This document shows, piece by piece, positions 1 through 7,949 of a stretch of DNA of 41,085 bases. Made by a program: the position numbers and the translations under genes. Source of the DNA: Anaerolineales bacterium UBA7227 (GTDB lineage Bacteria > Chloroflexota > Anaerolineae > Anaerolineales > Villigracilaceae); the NCBI GenBank assembly GCA_002473085.1, contig DKTP01000079.1, positions 1 through 41,085 of the forward strand, read 5' to 3'. Each line of letters begins with the position of its first letter. Positions within the stretch are counted from its first letter, which is position 1. The notes beneath the pieces are model-generated. The model ran no database searches. It was not told where the DNA came from and saw only the letters and a list, made by a program, of their open reading frames with translations.

Positions 1-44
1 GCGCGCGTGTGAAATTTCACGCCGCCTGAATGTTTTTGATCCTG

Positions 45-68
45 CTCCCCGTTTGAAAAAGCGGGGAG
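45..68 (+). terminator. Probable intrinsic terminator of a gene left of the window
   Basis: A 7-bp perfect stem (CTCCCCG at 45-51, CGGGGAG at 62-68) with a 10-base loop is followed by GTTTTC. It would end a + strand transcript entering from the left. Bases 1-44 hold no gene I can support; they contain a perfect 12-bp palindrome, GTGAAATTTCAC, at 9-20. Confidence 0.55.
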
Positions 69-83
69 GTTTTCGTCATCGGT

Positions 84-89
84 TATACT
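84..89 (+). promoter_or_regulatory. -10 element of a possibly leaderless promoter
   Basis: TATACT lies only seven bases before the ATG at 97. No Shine-Dalgarno sequence is present, and the expected transcription start falls at or next to the start codon. I see no good -35. Two other genes in the window show the same arrangement (25297 and 35339). Confidence 0.4.
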
Positions 90-96
90 TTTCCGA

Positions 97-489
97 ATGT
101 CCCGATATTTCACCCTGAAAGAAGCCAACGAAACACTGTCCCTCCTGCGCCCGATGGTGGAGGAGATTCTCCGCATCCGCGCGGACGTGTTGGCGCGCCA
201 GCCCGAACTCTGGCCCGCCATCCAACGCAGCGTCGGCAATGGAGGCAGCGCCGAATTGAGTCGACTCTATCTCGATTTTGAGCGGCTCGATCAACTGGCG
301 CATCAGATTCAAGACCTGGGAGTCCACATCAAGGATTTGAGCGTCGGACTGATGGATTTTCCCGCCCTGCGCGAAGGCCGCGAGATTTATCTCTGCTGGC
401 GCTTCGGCGAAGAACGCGTGGAACATTGGCACGAACTCGAGGCGGGCTTCATGGGTCGTCAGCGCATTGACTGGAACGACGCTTTGTAG
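97..489 (+). CDS. DUF2203 family protein
   Basis: This is a 130-residue soluble protein that matches DUF2203 as I know it. The N-terminus has the YFTLKEANETL pattern, and the conserved C-terminal half runs GLMDFPALREGREIYLCW followed by HELEAGFMGRQ. The family is widespread in Chloroflexota, Deinococcota and Actinomycetota and has no established function. The length is normal for the family. The start codon has no ribosome binding site and sits directly behind a -10-like element, so the message may be leaderless. The gene ends eight bases before the RarD permease start, so the two are probably cotranscribed. I am sure of the family but can offer no function. Confidence 0.85.
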   Translation: MSRYFTLKEANETLSLLRPMVEEILRIRADVLARQPELWPAIQRSVGNGGSAELSRLYLDFERLDQLAHQIQDLGVHIKDLSVGLMDFPALREGREIYLCWRFGEERVEHWHELEAGFMGRQRIDWNDAL

Positions 490-497
490 AGGCAACG

Positions 498-1394
498 ATG
501 AAAAAAGGGATTTTGTACGGGCTGGCGGCCTACGCGCTGTGGGGACTTTTTCCCGTTTATTGGAAATGGCTGCGTGAAGTCCCCGCGCTGCAATTGCTTG
601 GACACCGCATCGGCTGGTCGTTCCTTCTGCTGATGGCGATCATCCTGATCACTTATCGGTGGACGGGATTCCGCGCCGCCCTCACTCGGCGGACGCTGGC
701 GATCTACGCCGTCGCCGCGGTGGCGCTGGCGATCAACTGGCTGGTCTATGTCTGGTCGGTCAACGCGGATTACGTGGTCGAAGCCAGCCTCGGATATTTC
801 ATCAATCCCCTCCTTAGCGTCCTGCTGGGCGTGATCGTTTTACGGGAACGCCTGCGCCCGATCCAATGGGTTCCTATCGGACTCGCCGCCGCTGGCGTGA
901 CCTATCTGACTCTTTCCTACGGCGGCCGCCTTTGGATCCCAATCGTGCTGGCGGTCTCGTTCGGCTTTTACGGACTGCTCAAAAAGATCGCGCCGCTCAA
1001 CTCCCTCTTCGGGCTGACGCTGGAGACGGGCATTTTATTCGTCCCCGCGCTGGCGTACCTGCTGTTCGTTCAATTTCAGGGCGACGGGAAATTCCTCCAT
1101 CTGGGCGCAGTGAGCGACCTGCTGATGGTCGGCGCGGGCGTTGTGACCACCGTCCCACTGCTGCTCTTCGCCTCGGCCGCGCGCCGCATCCCGCTTTCGA
1201 TGGTGGGCGTTTTGCAATACATCACGCCCACTTTGCAATTCCTGCTCGGCGTGCTGGTTTATCACGAACCCTTTGACCGCACGCGTCTCATCGGCTTCAG
1301 CATCGTCTGGGCCGCGCTCATCTTCTTCTGGGCGGAAAATTACCTGGCGCAGCGCGCCGTCTCGGAGTCGATCCCCGAATTAGGGGAGGGCTAG
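498..1394 (+). CDS. rarD: RarD-type EamA permease
   Basis: This is a 298-residue integral membrane protein of the drug/metabolite transporter superfamily, RarD subfamily. It has about ten hydrophobic segments in two EamA repeats. The N-terminus (GLAAYALWGLFPVYWK) and the segment VSVNADYVVEASLGYFINPL-like around residues 88-107 are characteristic of RarD. The family was named for an effect on chloramphenicol sensitivity; the natural substrate is not settled. It follows DUF2203 by eight bases with an AGGCAACG spacer before the ATG. Its stop overlaps the stop of the convergent hydrogenase maturation protease within CTAG at 1391-1394. Confidence 0.88.
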   Translation: MKKGILYGLAAYALWGLFPVYWKWLREVPALQLLGHRIGWSFLLLMAIILITYRWTGFRAALTRRTLAIYAVAAVALAINWLVYVWSVNADYVVEASLGYFINPLLSVLLGVIVLRERLRPIQWVPIGLAAAGVTYLTLSYGGRLWIPIVLAVSFGFYGLLKKIAPLNSLFGLTLETGILFVPALAYLLFVQFQGDGKFLHLGAVSDLLMVGAGVVTTVPLLLFASAARRIPLSMVGVLQYITPTLQFLLGVLVYHEPFDRTRLIGFSIVWAALIFFWAENYLAQRAVSESIPELGEG

Positions 1395-1870
1395 ACTGCG
1401 CGCTTCAACTCGTCCAGCACGGCTCGCGCCGCGATGGGGACTGCCGCGGCGACGGGCGGCGAGAGTTCCTCCGAAAAATCGTAGACGTTCTTCGCCTCTA
1501 CCGCCACCACCGTGACCGAGGCGGGCAGGTCCAGTCCCATCTTACGCCCCATCTCGAGCGCGGTCATCAGCGACGTATCGTGGACCGCGGTGGAATGTCC
1601 CGCGGACGGATTCGGCAGCGCCTCCAACGGGAAGACGCGCACGCTTCCCTCCGGACCTTGACCCGTCTCCAGCGCGTCGACGAGGATCGCGCGCTGACAG
1701 CCCACCAGCCGCTCCATGAGCGAGAGTCCGCCCAGCGCGGCGCAATCTACTTCGACGGGGGATTGGGAATTAGTAATTGGTAATTGACGACTGATTTCTT
1801 GCGCGACCTTCCACCCGACTCCGTCGTCGCCGAGGATGGGATTGCCGAGGCCGATGATGAGAGTCTTCAT
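1391..1870 (-). CDS. [NiFe] hydrogenase maturation protease (HyaD/HycI family)
   Basis: This is a 159-residue endopeptidase of the family that removes the C-terminal tail of a [NiFe] hydrogenase large subunit after nickel insertion. The N-terminus reads MKTLIIGLGNPILGDDGVGW, with the family signature GxGNxxxxDDGVG and its nickel-sensing acid. The acid in the LVDALETG segment and the histidine in STAVHDTSL fit the other nickel ligands. I chose the ATG at 1870 because the signature begins there. The open frame continues 25 codons upstream, but that part is only the octamer repeat at 1874-1929. It is the last gene of the hdr-mvh operon, directly after the large subunit it would process. Specificity for MvhA is inferred from position. 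Confidence 0.9.
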   Translation of the reverse strand: MKTLIIGLGNPILGDDGVGWKVAQEISRQLPITNSQSPVEVDCAALGGLSLMERLVGCQRAILVDALETGQGPEGSVRVFPLEALPNPSAGHSTAVHDTSLMTALEMGRKMGLDLPASVTVVAVEAKNVYDFSEELSPPVAAAVPIAARAVLDELKRAV

Positions 1871-1873
1871 GGT

Positions 1874-1964
1874 CGCGTGGTTTGGTAGTCGCGTGGTCTG
1901 ACGGTCGCGTGGTCTGATAGTCTGATAGTTGTGTTTCCTGACCATCAGACTATCAGACTGGCGG
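1874..1964. repeat. Inverted pair of 8-base-period arrays
   Basis: On the minus strand 1929-1874 reads as seven consecutive octamers of the form ACYAYCRN (such as ACTATCAG, ACCACGCG). On the + strand 1941-1964 holds three octamers of the same type. The arms at 1911-1926 and 1944-1959 pair over 16 positions (15 Watson-Crick and one G-T) around a 17-base loop. The element fills the gap between mvhA and the maturation protease gene. Confidence 0.75.
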
Positions 1965-1972
1965 TTGTTCGA

Positions 1973-3439
1973 CTAATTCCGCTTCAACATCTCTACAATT
2001 TCACCGTCCGCGTTGCGGATTGTGACTTCGAGCGGCATCTGCCCAGGCAGGGAGTGGGTCGCGCAGCCGAAGCAGGGATCGTACGAGCGGAAGGCCATTT
2101 CGATCATGTTCAACATCGGCTCGGTGACCACCGTCCCTTTTTGGATCAGGCTGCGCGCCGCCTTGTTGATGGACATGCTGATCGGCGCGTAGTTGTTCGT
2201 CGTGCCGACGATCAGGTTGACCTTCGTTACCACGCCGCGTTCGTCCGTGTGGTAGTGATGGGTGAGGGTGCCGCGCGGAGCCTCCACGATGCCGACTCCC
2301 TCGGTGGGAATCTCGGTGGGAACGGTGTGGAAGTTCGGACCAGAGGTCTCAGGGTCGGAGGCCAGTTCCACCCAGCGCTCGGCCGCGTAGAGCAGTTCGA
2401 TGAGACGCGCCCAATGGGTGGCTAAACGCTGATGGACAGGTTTCCCGCCCAACGTCGAGTAGAAGCGTTCGTACTCGGCCTGGGCCAGCGGGGTCGCCAT
2501 CCCGTCCGCGGCGTTGAGTCGCGAGAGCGGCGTCGCGCAGTAGACGCCCGAGTCCTTGCCGTCGGTGAATCCGTTCCAGCCGACGCCCATGAGATAGGGG
2601 AACTTAAGATATGTCCACGGCTCCACGTGCTCGGCGATGTGTTGGGCGTAGTCCTTCGGCTCGTATTTGACGAACTCCATGCCGTCGGGGCCGACCACGC
2701 GCACCTTGCCGTCGTAGAAGTTGACATGGTTGTTCTCGTCCACCATGCCCATGTAGTAGGTGCGATGGGTGTAGATGTCGCCGAGGATCAAGTCCACGTA
2801 GGTTTTGTTGCCGAGTACGATGTCGTTGAAGAGCTTGAGCGAGAACTGGCCGAACTCCACCGCCCATTTGCCCATCTCCAAAATCTCTTTGCGCTGGTCT
2901 TCGGTGATGCCTTTGGTGAGTCCGCCAGGGATGGACGTGCAGGGATGGACCTTCCGCCCGCCGATCATTTCGATGACGGCGTGACCGTACTTGCGCGCCT
3001 GGATGACCTTGCCGCCGATCTCCAGCCCAACTTTGTGGATCACGCCGAGGATGTTGCGCTCTGCGACGGGCGCGTCGGGACCCATGACGAAATCGGGTCC
3101 GGCCAGCGCGTAGAAATGGGTGGTATGGTCGGTGACGAAGAACGCCGAGTAGAGCAGTTCGCGCAGGTTTTTGGCGGTGCGCGGCGGGTCCACGTGATAG
3201 ACCGCGTCGGCGGCTTTGGCTCCCGCCATGTGATGCGCTTCGGGGCAGACGCCGCAGATGCGGTTGGTCAGCAGGGGCAGTTCCTCCACGGGGCGGCCGA
3301 CGCAGAAACTCTCGAAGCCGCGCAGCTCGGGGATCTGGAAGTAGGTGTTGGCGACGTCGCCTTCGGCGTTGAGGAAGATCTCGATCTTGCCGTGACCTTC
3401 GAGACGCGTGATGGGGTCAATGGTGATTCGTTGTGTCAT
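1973..3439 (-). CDS. mvhA: [NiFe] hydrogenase large subunit, MvhA type (group 3c-like)
   Basis: This is a 488-residue catalytic subunit of a cytoplasmic [NiFe] hydrogenase. The N-terminal nickel motif is RICGVC (R60-C65, nickel cysteines C62 and C65). The C-terminal motif is DPCFGCATH (C456 and C459). About 26 residues follow His462; this is the tail normally cut off by a maturation endopeptidase, and that enzyme is encoded next. The ATG at 3439 is used because MTQRITIDPITRLEGHGK is the classic start of the family; the longer open frame only overlaps mvhG. The gene starts one base after the mvhG stop. Association with MvhG, MvhD and HdrABC points to group 3c rather than an NAD-linked HoxH, whose diaphorase genes are absent. 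The complex would oxidise H2. Confidence 0.93.
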   Translation of the reverse strand: MTQRITIDPITRLEGHGKIEIFLNAEGDVANTYFQIPELRGFESFCVGRPVEELPLLTNRICGVCPEAHHMAGAKAADAVYHVDPPRTAKNLRELLYSAFFVTDHTTHFYALAGPDFVMGPDAPVAERNILGVIHKVGLEIGGKVIQARKYGHAVIEMIGGRKVHPCTSIPGGLTKGITEDQRKEILEMGKWAVEFGQFSLKLFNDIVLGNKTYVDLILGDIYTHRTYYMGMVDENNHVNFYDGKVRVVGPDGMEFVKYEPKDYAQHIAEHVEPWTYLKFPYLMGVGWNGFTDGKDSGVYCATPLSRLNAADGMATPLAQAEYERFYSTLGGKPVHQRLATHWARLIELLYAAERWVELASDPETSGPNFHTVPTEIPTEGVGIVEAPRGTLTHHYHTDERGVVTKVNLIVGTTNNYAPISMSINKAARSLIQKGTVVTEPMLNMIEMAFRSYDPCFGCATHSLPGQMPLEVTIRNADGEIVEMLKRN

Positions 3440-3440
3440 G

Positions 3441-4439
3441 TTACACCTTTTCCTTTGCCCACGCGGATCTACCAGCCCGCAACAGCGACCCCGCCAGGTT
3501 GAAGCGATAGAACTGACCGGCGGGATCCACGAGTCCGTCGAGGATGCGGTCAATCTCTTCGGGGCTGTTGCTGTCAATGACGGACGCGAAAGCCGACATC
3601 AGGCGCGCGCCGTAATCGGTCACGCCCTCGGCCGGGCCGTAGCATCCGATGCACTGCGCGCCCGCGGACGGGCAGCGGGCGCGGCATCCGCTGCGCGTGG
3701 CGGGACCGTTGCAGGGAATCCCCTGCTCGAGCAGGCACAGGCTCGGGTCCAGTTCGGAGGCCCGGTCCTGAATCCGCACGAAGGACGCGATGGCTTTGAC
3801 GTTGCGCCTGCGTTCACATTCGTCGCAGACGGTGGAATTGCCGACGCCGATGAACGAGCCTTTGGGCGGCAGTTGCGCCTTGCCCTGCAAGACCTGGATG
3901 ACGAGGTCAATCACTGCCGCGATCTGGTGACTTTCGGGCGGGCAGCCAGGCATGTAGTAGTCCACGTCCACCACCTGGTCGAGGGTGCGAAGCGTGGGGT
4001 AGATCTTCGGGATGTGGATCTCGCCCTCAGGCACGTCGTACGAAGTCATCGGGTAGACCTGCTTCGGGTTGTCCGTGCTGACGGTGTTGAACGCGGTTTG
4101 GACGATCTGCCGCGAGTCGCGCAGGTTGGCGAGGCCGGGGACGCATCCCTCGCAGGCGCATGAGCCGAATGCCACCAAAATCTGCGATTTCTCACGCAGG
4201 AGTTTGGCGATGTGTTCGTTCTCATCGTTGCGGATGCCGCCATTGAAGAGCGTGAGCAGGATGGATTTATCCTCCATCTGTTCCACGTCCTTGTATTTCG
4301 CGTCCATCGCCACAGGCCAGAAGACCACTTCAAAGTTGGCGTCCACGTCGAGAATCTTCTCGTGGATGTTGAGGACGGCAATTTCGCAGCCGCCGCAGGA
4401 GGCCGCCCAGTACATGGCAAATTTTGGTTTGGCGCTCAT
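3441..4439 (-). CDS. mvhG: [NiFe] hydrogenase small subunit, MvhG type
   Basis: This is a 332-residue electron-transfer subunit that carries iron-sulfur clusters from the nickel site toward MvhD and Hdr. There is no twin-arginine signal, so it is cytoplasmic. The proximal-cluster cysteines are visible as SCGGC (C15 and C18), FGSCACEGC and MPGCPPE. Further cysteines in CDECERRR, GIPCNG, SGCRARCPS and CIGCYGP would hold the other clusters. The length is typical of MvhG. Its ATG overlaps the mvhD stop in an ATGA arrangement, which implies translational coupling. Confidence 0.93.
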   Translation of the reverse strand: MSAKPKFAMYWAASCGGCEIAVLNIHEKILDVDANFEVVFWPVAMDAKYKDVEQMEDKSILLTLFNGGIRNDENEHIAKLLREKSQILVAFGSCACEGCVPGLANLRDSRQIVQTAFNTVSTDNPKQVYPMTSYDVPEGEIHIPKIYPTLRTLDQVVDVDYYMPGCPPESHQIAAVIDLVIQVLQGKAQLPPKGSFIGVGNSTVCDECERRRNVKAIASFVRIQDRASELDPSLCLLEQGIPCNGPATRSGCRARCPSAGAQCIGCYGPAEGVTDYGARLMSAFASVIDSNSPEEIDRILDGLVDPAGQFYRFNLAGSLLRAGRSAWAKEKV

Positions 4440-4921
4440 GCCGGTACCTCCTTGAACGCGTGCGCAGTGGACTGACCACTGATCACTGCTGACTGATTAC
4501 TGCCGTTGCCGCCCCAATGGAGCGGACCGAGCGCGCGGATCTCCTCCACGAAGGAGGCGATCTCGTGGGCGAGTTTCACGCCCTCCGCGGCCGAAGCCCA
4601 GACGAGTTTGACGCGCTCCGGCTCCAGCCCCAGGCCTTGCAGCGTTCGTCTCAGCAGGTGGAAGCGGCGCAGGGCCTTGAAATTCTGTTCGAGATAGTGA
4701 CATTCGCCCGGGTGACAGCCGGTGATGAGCACGCCGTCCGCGCCGCTGGAGAAGGCTTTCAACACGAAGGTCGGATCGAGGCGTCCCGAGCACATCAGGC
4801 GGATGAGGCGGATGTTCGGCGGATACTTGACGCGCGCCGTGCCAGCCAGATCGGCGGCGCGGTACGAACACCAGTTGCAGGTGAAGCCGATGACGGTGGG
4901 TTCAAAGGATTCGTCGCTCAT
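4436..4921 (-). CDS. mvhD: MvhD-type iron-sulfur linker subunit
   Basis: This is a 161-residue protein that in methanogens passes electrons from the MvhAG hydrogenase to HdrA through a [2Fe-2S] cluster. Conserved features are FTCNWCSYRAADLAG (C15 and C18), RLMCSGRLDP (C44) and LITGCHPGECHY (C69 and C74). The ATG at 4921 overlaps the hdrA stop, and the TGA overlaps the mvhG start. The last 20 or so residues (about NQSAVISGQST onward) are not typical: they are translated from a heptamer repeat array at 4466-4500, so the native C-terminus was probably shorter. Confidence 0.92.
   Translation of the reverse strand: MSDESFEPTVIGFTCNWCSYRAADLAGTARVKYPPNIRLIRLMCSGRLDPTFVLKAFSSGADGVLITGCHPGECHYLEQNFKALRRFHLLRRTLQGLGLEPERVKLVWASAAEGVKLAHEIASFVEEIRALGPLHWGGNGSNQSAVISGQSTAHAFKEVPA
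4466..4500 (-). repeat. 7-base-period array inside the 3' end of mvhD
   Basis: Read on the minus strand, this is five consecutive heptamers: GTAATCA, GTCAGCA, GTGATCA, GTGGTCA and GTCCACT. It is of the same style as the arrays at 1874, 22191 and 29367 but here it is translated. CAGTGG at 4465-4470 and CCACTG at 4476-4481 can also pair. Confidence 0.7.
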
Positions 4922-6948
4922 AGGGTGATCTCCTCTCCGACATTCAGCAGCATCAGCCCTTCGATCTGTGCCATGATCTGTTCGTTGCTGAACGCCGTGC
5001 CGCTGATGGCGCCCGCGGGGCAGGCCGCAACGCAGGTCCCGCAGCCCTGACAGAGCGCGGGATTGATCTCGCTCACCATGCGGTCGTCGTGGAACAGGAT
5101 GGCGTTGAACGGGCACAGGTTGTTGCAAATGCGGCAGCCCGAGCATTGATCCTGGTTGATGCTGGCGCGCACGGGTTCGAGCGCCATTTCCTTTTGCTCG
5201 ATCTTGCCGAGCACGCGCGCCGCCGCGGCCGCGCCCTGCGCCACGCTGGAGGGGATGTCCTTGGGACCTTGCGCGCATCCCGCGATGTAGACGCCCTCCG
5301 TCATCGTGGCGACGGGATCGAGTTTCGGATGCTTCTCGATGAACCATCCGTCCGCCGAGCAGGACAGCCCGAACTTCTTGGCGGTCTCTTTCGCGTCCGC
5401 GCGGGGCTGCAGGCCGATGGACAGGATCACCATGTCCACGGGGATGCGGCGCTGCTTGCCCGCCAGCGTGTCCTCGCATTGGATGATGAGATGTCCTTCC
5501 TCGTCCTTGATGCGCGGGACGTCGGTCACTTCAGCCACTTTGCCGCGCACGAAGAGCGTCCCCTCCTCGAGCACGCGCTGGTAGAACTCGTCGTAGGCTT
5601 TGTACGCCGTGCGCATGTCAATGTAGAAGTTGTAGACCGTCGCCCCCGTCCGCTCATGGACGAGGTGGGCAAACTTGAGTCCCTGCATACAGCAGATGGT
5701 GGAGCAGTAGTTGTTGAAGTTTCGGTCGCGCGAGCCGACGCAGTGGATGATGCCCACCGCCTTGGGGACGGTCTTCCCATCCCGCAGGACAATGTTGCCG
5801 TTGGTGGGTCCCGCCGCGTTGCTCAGCCGTTCGAACTCGAGGCTGGTGAAGACGTTCGGCAGGCGTCCGTATCCGTAGTTGGTCACGCGGCGCGCGTCGA
5901 ATAGGTCGTAGCCTGTGGCGAGGACGATGTTGCCGACCTCCACGCTGAAGACCTCGTCCTGCTGGTTGAAGTCAATCGCGTTCGTCGGACAGAATTTCTC
6001 GCAGGCTTTGCAGGTTCCCTTTTTGAAGTAGGTGCAGTTCTCCACGTCCATCACGGGAAATTTGGGGACCGCTTGCGGGAACGGCGTGTAGACGACCTTG
6101 CGATAGCCCAGTCCCGCTTCGTACACATCGTCAATGATTTTTACGGGGCATTTCTCCTGGCAGATGCCGCAGCCCGTGCAAAGTTCCTCGTTGATCTTGC
6201 GCGCCTTCTTGCGGATCGTGACGACGAAGTTGCCGACGTAGCCGTCCACTTTTTCAACCTCGCTGTAGGTCAGCAGGGTGATGTTCGGATGCGATCCAGC
6301 CTGCACCATGCGCGGGGTCAAAATACAAGCCGAACAGTCCAGCGTCGGGAAGGTCTTGTCGAACTGCGCCATGTGTCCGCCGATGGACGGTTCCCGCTCG
6401 ACGAGATACACCCTGTAGCCCGCGTCCGCGATCTCCAGCGCGGACTGGATGCCCGCGATGCCTCCGCCGACGACCAGCGTCGCGGGGTGGATCGGCACGC
6501 GCAGCGGTTCGAGCGGTTCGTGGCGCAGCACGCGCTCCACTCCGCCCGAGACCACCGCCTGCGATTTGACGGTCGCGGCCACCTTGTCGGTGTGCACCCA
6601 CGAGACCTGCTCGCGGATGGAGACCAGCTCGCACAGATAGGGATTGAGTCCCGCGCGCTGGCAGGCGTTTCGGAACGTGGCTTCGTGCAGGTGCGGCGAG
6701 CAGGCCGCCACCACCACGCGCGTCAAACCGAGCTCCTTGATGTCGTTCTCGATCAATTCCTGCCCGAGGCTGGAACACATGAATTTATAGTCGCGCCCGA
6801 TGACCACGCCGCGGCGCTTGAGACGGGTGGCCGCCCATTCTGCGACCTGCTGGACGTCCACCGTCCCGGCGATGTTCGTCCCGCAGTGGCAGACGTAGAC
6901 GCCGATTCTTTCCTGAACGTCCTGGCTGTTTCCGTTATCCTGAGTCAT
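4918..6948 (-). CDS. hdrA: HdrA, flavin-containing subunit of heterodisulfide-reductase-like complex
   Basis: This is a 676-residue soluble flavoprotein that in Hdr-Mvh complexes takes hydride-derived electrons and splits them between ferredoxin and the HdrBC branch (flavin-based electron bifurcation). The N-terminal domain has YVCHCGTNI (C20 and C22). The FAD-binding loop is VVGGGIAG at about 159-166, followed by DCSACILTPRM at 205. Two internal ferredoxin motifs are CTGCGICQEKCP (257) and CKACEKFC (313-320). A C-terminal 2x[4Fe-4S] ferredoxin has CSGCRICNNLCP (602) and CQGCGTCVAACP (637). The start at 6948 overlaps the hdrB stop; the upstream open frame is only hdrB read in another frame. 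The physiological acceptor in a bacterium without coenzyme B is unknown. Confidence 0.94.
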   Translation of the reverse strand: MTQDNGNSQDVQERIGVYVCHCGTNIAGTVDVQQVAEWAATRLKRRGVVIGRDYKFMCSSLGQELIENDIKELGLTRVVVAACSPHLHEATFRNACQRAGLNPYLCELVSIREQVSWVHTDKVAATVKSQAVVSGGVERVLRHEPLEPLRVPIHPATLVVGGGIAGIQSALEIADAGYRVYLVEREPSIGGHMAQFDKTFPTLDCSACILTPRMVQAGSHPNITLLTYSEVEKVDGYVGNFVVTIRKKARKINEELCTGCGICQEKCPVKIIDDVYEAGLGYRKVVYTPFPQAVPKFPVMDVENCTYFKKGTCKACEKFCPTNAIDFNQQDEVFSVEVGNIVLATGYDLFDARRVTNYGYGRLPNVFTSLEFERLSNAAGPTNGNIVLRDGKTVPKAVGIIHCVGSRDRNFNNYCSTICCMQGLKFAHLVHERTGATVYNFYIDMRTAYKAYDEFYQRVLEEGTLFVRGKVAEVTDVPRIKDEEGHLIIQCEDTLAGKQRRIPVDMVILSIGLQPRADAKETAKKFGLSCSADGWFIEKHPKLDPVATMTEGVYIAGCAQGPKDIPSSVAQGAAAAARVLGKIEQKEMALEPVRASINQDQCSGCRICNNLCPFNAILFHDDRMVSEINPALCQGCGTCVAACPAGAISGTAFSNEQIMAQIEGLMLLNVGEEITL

Positions 6949-7949
6949 TTTGCTGCCTCGACTTTCTCCGCAAGATCGGCTTTCGTGGGAAGCGGCTTGG
7001 GCATGGGCAGGCTGCTGTCCTTGCGCGGACGCGGCGCGCTGGTCTGCGGCTCGGGCGTCTCCACCCCGACGCGCGACATCGCCTTGCGCGCGCTGGTCAG
7101 TTCGAGGCCGAAGCCCAGGTCTTTCGGGTCCAGCCCAAAGGCCACGCCCATCAACTGCGTGAAGAAGACGATGGGCATCTTGAACGCCGAGCCGAAGTAA
7201 CGGTTGGCCTCGCCCTGGTAGGCGTCCAGGTTCATCTGGCACATCGGGCAGACCGTCGTCATGATGTCTGCCTCGTGCGCCTCCGCGGAGACGATCAGGC
7301 GGCGGATCAACTCGAAGGCGGTTTCGGGTCCGATCTGGGTCATGTGGCCGCCGCAGCAGTGAGTCTTGAGCGGGAAGTCGATCACCTCCGCGCCGAGGGC
7401 TTTGAGCAGCAGGTCCAACTCGACGGGGTATTCGTGGTCCGACCAGCGTTTCTCGTAGTCGGGACGCGGCACCATGCAGCCGAGGTACGGCGCGACGCGC
7501 AGTCCCGTCAGCGGGCGGACGACCTTCGATTTGATGGTGTCCAGCCCGATGTCGTAGATGAGAACGTCGAGCAGGTGTCGGATGGCGAGCGAACCGGGCG
7601 TGTACGAAAGTCCGCCCGCAGCCAGCGCCTGGTTGACGTGAGTCGCCAGCGTGGGCTGTTCGCGCATGTAGTAGTCCGCTTTGGCAAGGTTGAGGTAACA
7701 GGCCGAGCAGGGCGCGACCACGGCGCGTTTCCCGTGGTTCTGTTGGGCGGCCAGCGCCAGGTTGCGCGAGATGAGGGCGTAGGCCGGGGTGAGACTGATC
7801 CCCAGATACTCGGTGGCCCCGCAGCAGTTCCAGTCCTCGATCTCTTCCAACTCCAGCCCGACGGGGCCGCTGATGGCCTTGAGCGAGTCGTAGTAGGCCC
7901 GCGCGCTGGTTTCCATGGAGCATCCCGGGTAAAGCAGATATTTACTCAT
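6945..7949 (-). CDS. hdrB: HdrB, CCG-domain subunit
   Basis: This is a 334-residue subunit that in heterodisulfide reductases binds two unusual non-cubane [4Fe-4S] clusters where the disulfide is reduced. Both CCG modules are intact. Module 1 has C10, C42-C43 (NCCGATE) and C81/C84 (CSAC). Module 2 has C158, C198-C199 (HCCGGHM) and C234/C237 (CPMC). The C-terminal 35 residues, rich in Pro, Lys and Glu, look disordered and go beyond the core fold. The ATG overlaps the last eight bases of hdrC, and the stop overlaps the hdrA start. The true substrate is not shown by sequence. Confidence 0.93.
   Translation of the reverse strand: MSKYLLYPGCSMETSARAYYDSLKAISGPVGLELEEIEDWNCCGATEYLGISLTPAYALISRNLALAAQQNHGKRAVVAPCSACYLNLAKADYYMREQPTLATHVNQALAAGGLSYTPGSLAIRHLLDVLIYDIGLDTIKSKVVRPLTGLRVAPYLGCMVPRPDYEKRWSDHEYPVELDLLLKALGAEVIDFPLKTHCCGGHMTQIGPETAFELIRRLIVSAEAHEADIMTTVCPMCQMNLDAYQGEANRYFGSAFKMPIVFFTQLMGVAFGLDPKDLGFGLELTSARKAMSRVGVETPEPQTSAPRPRKDSSLPMPKPLPTKADLAEKVEAAK

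Noticed and set aside
1973..3439. Assignment of the hydrogenase to the NAD-linked HoxH group
   Set aside because: No hoxE, F or U genes are present; MvhG, MvhD and HdrABC neighbours fit group 3c.
2432..3502. 356-residue + strand open frame opposite mvhA
   Set aside because: Antisense shadow; mvhA carries both nickel motifs and the correct operon context.
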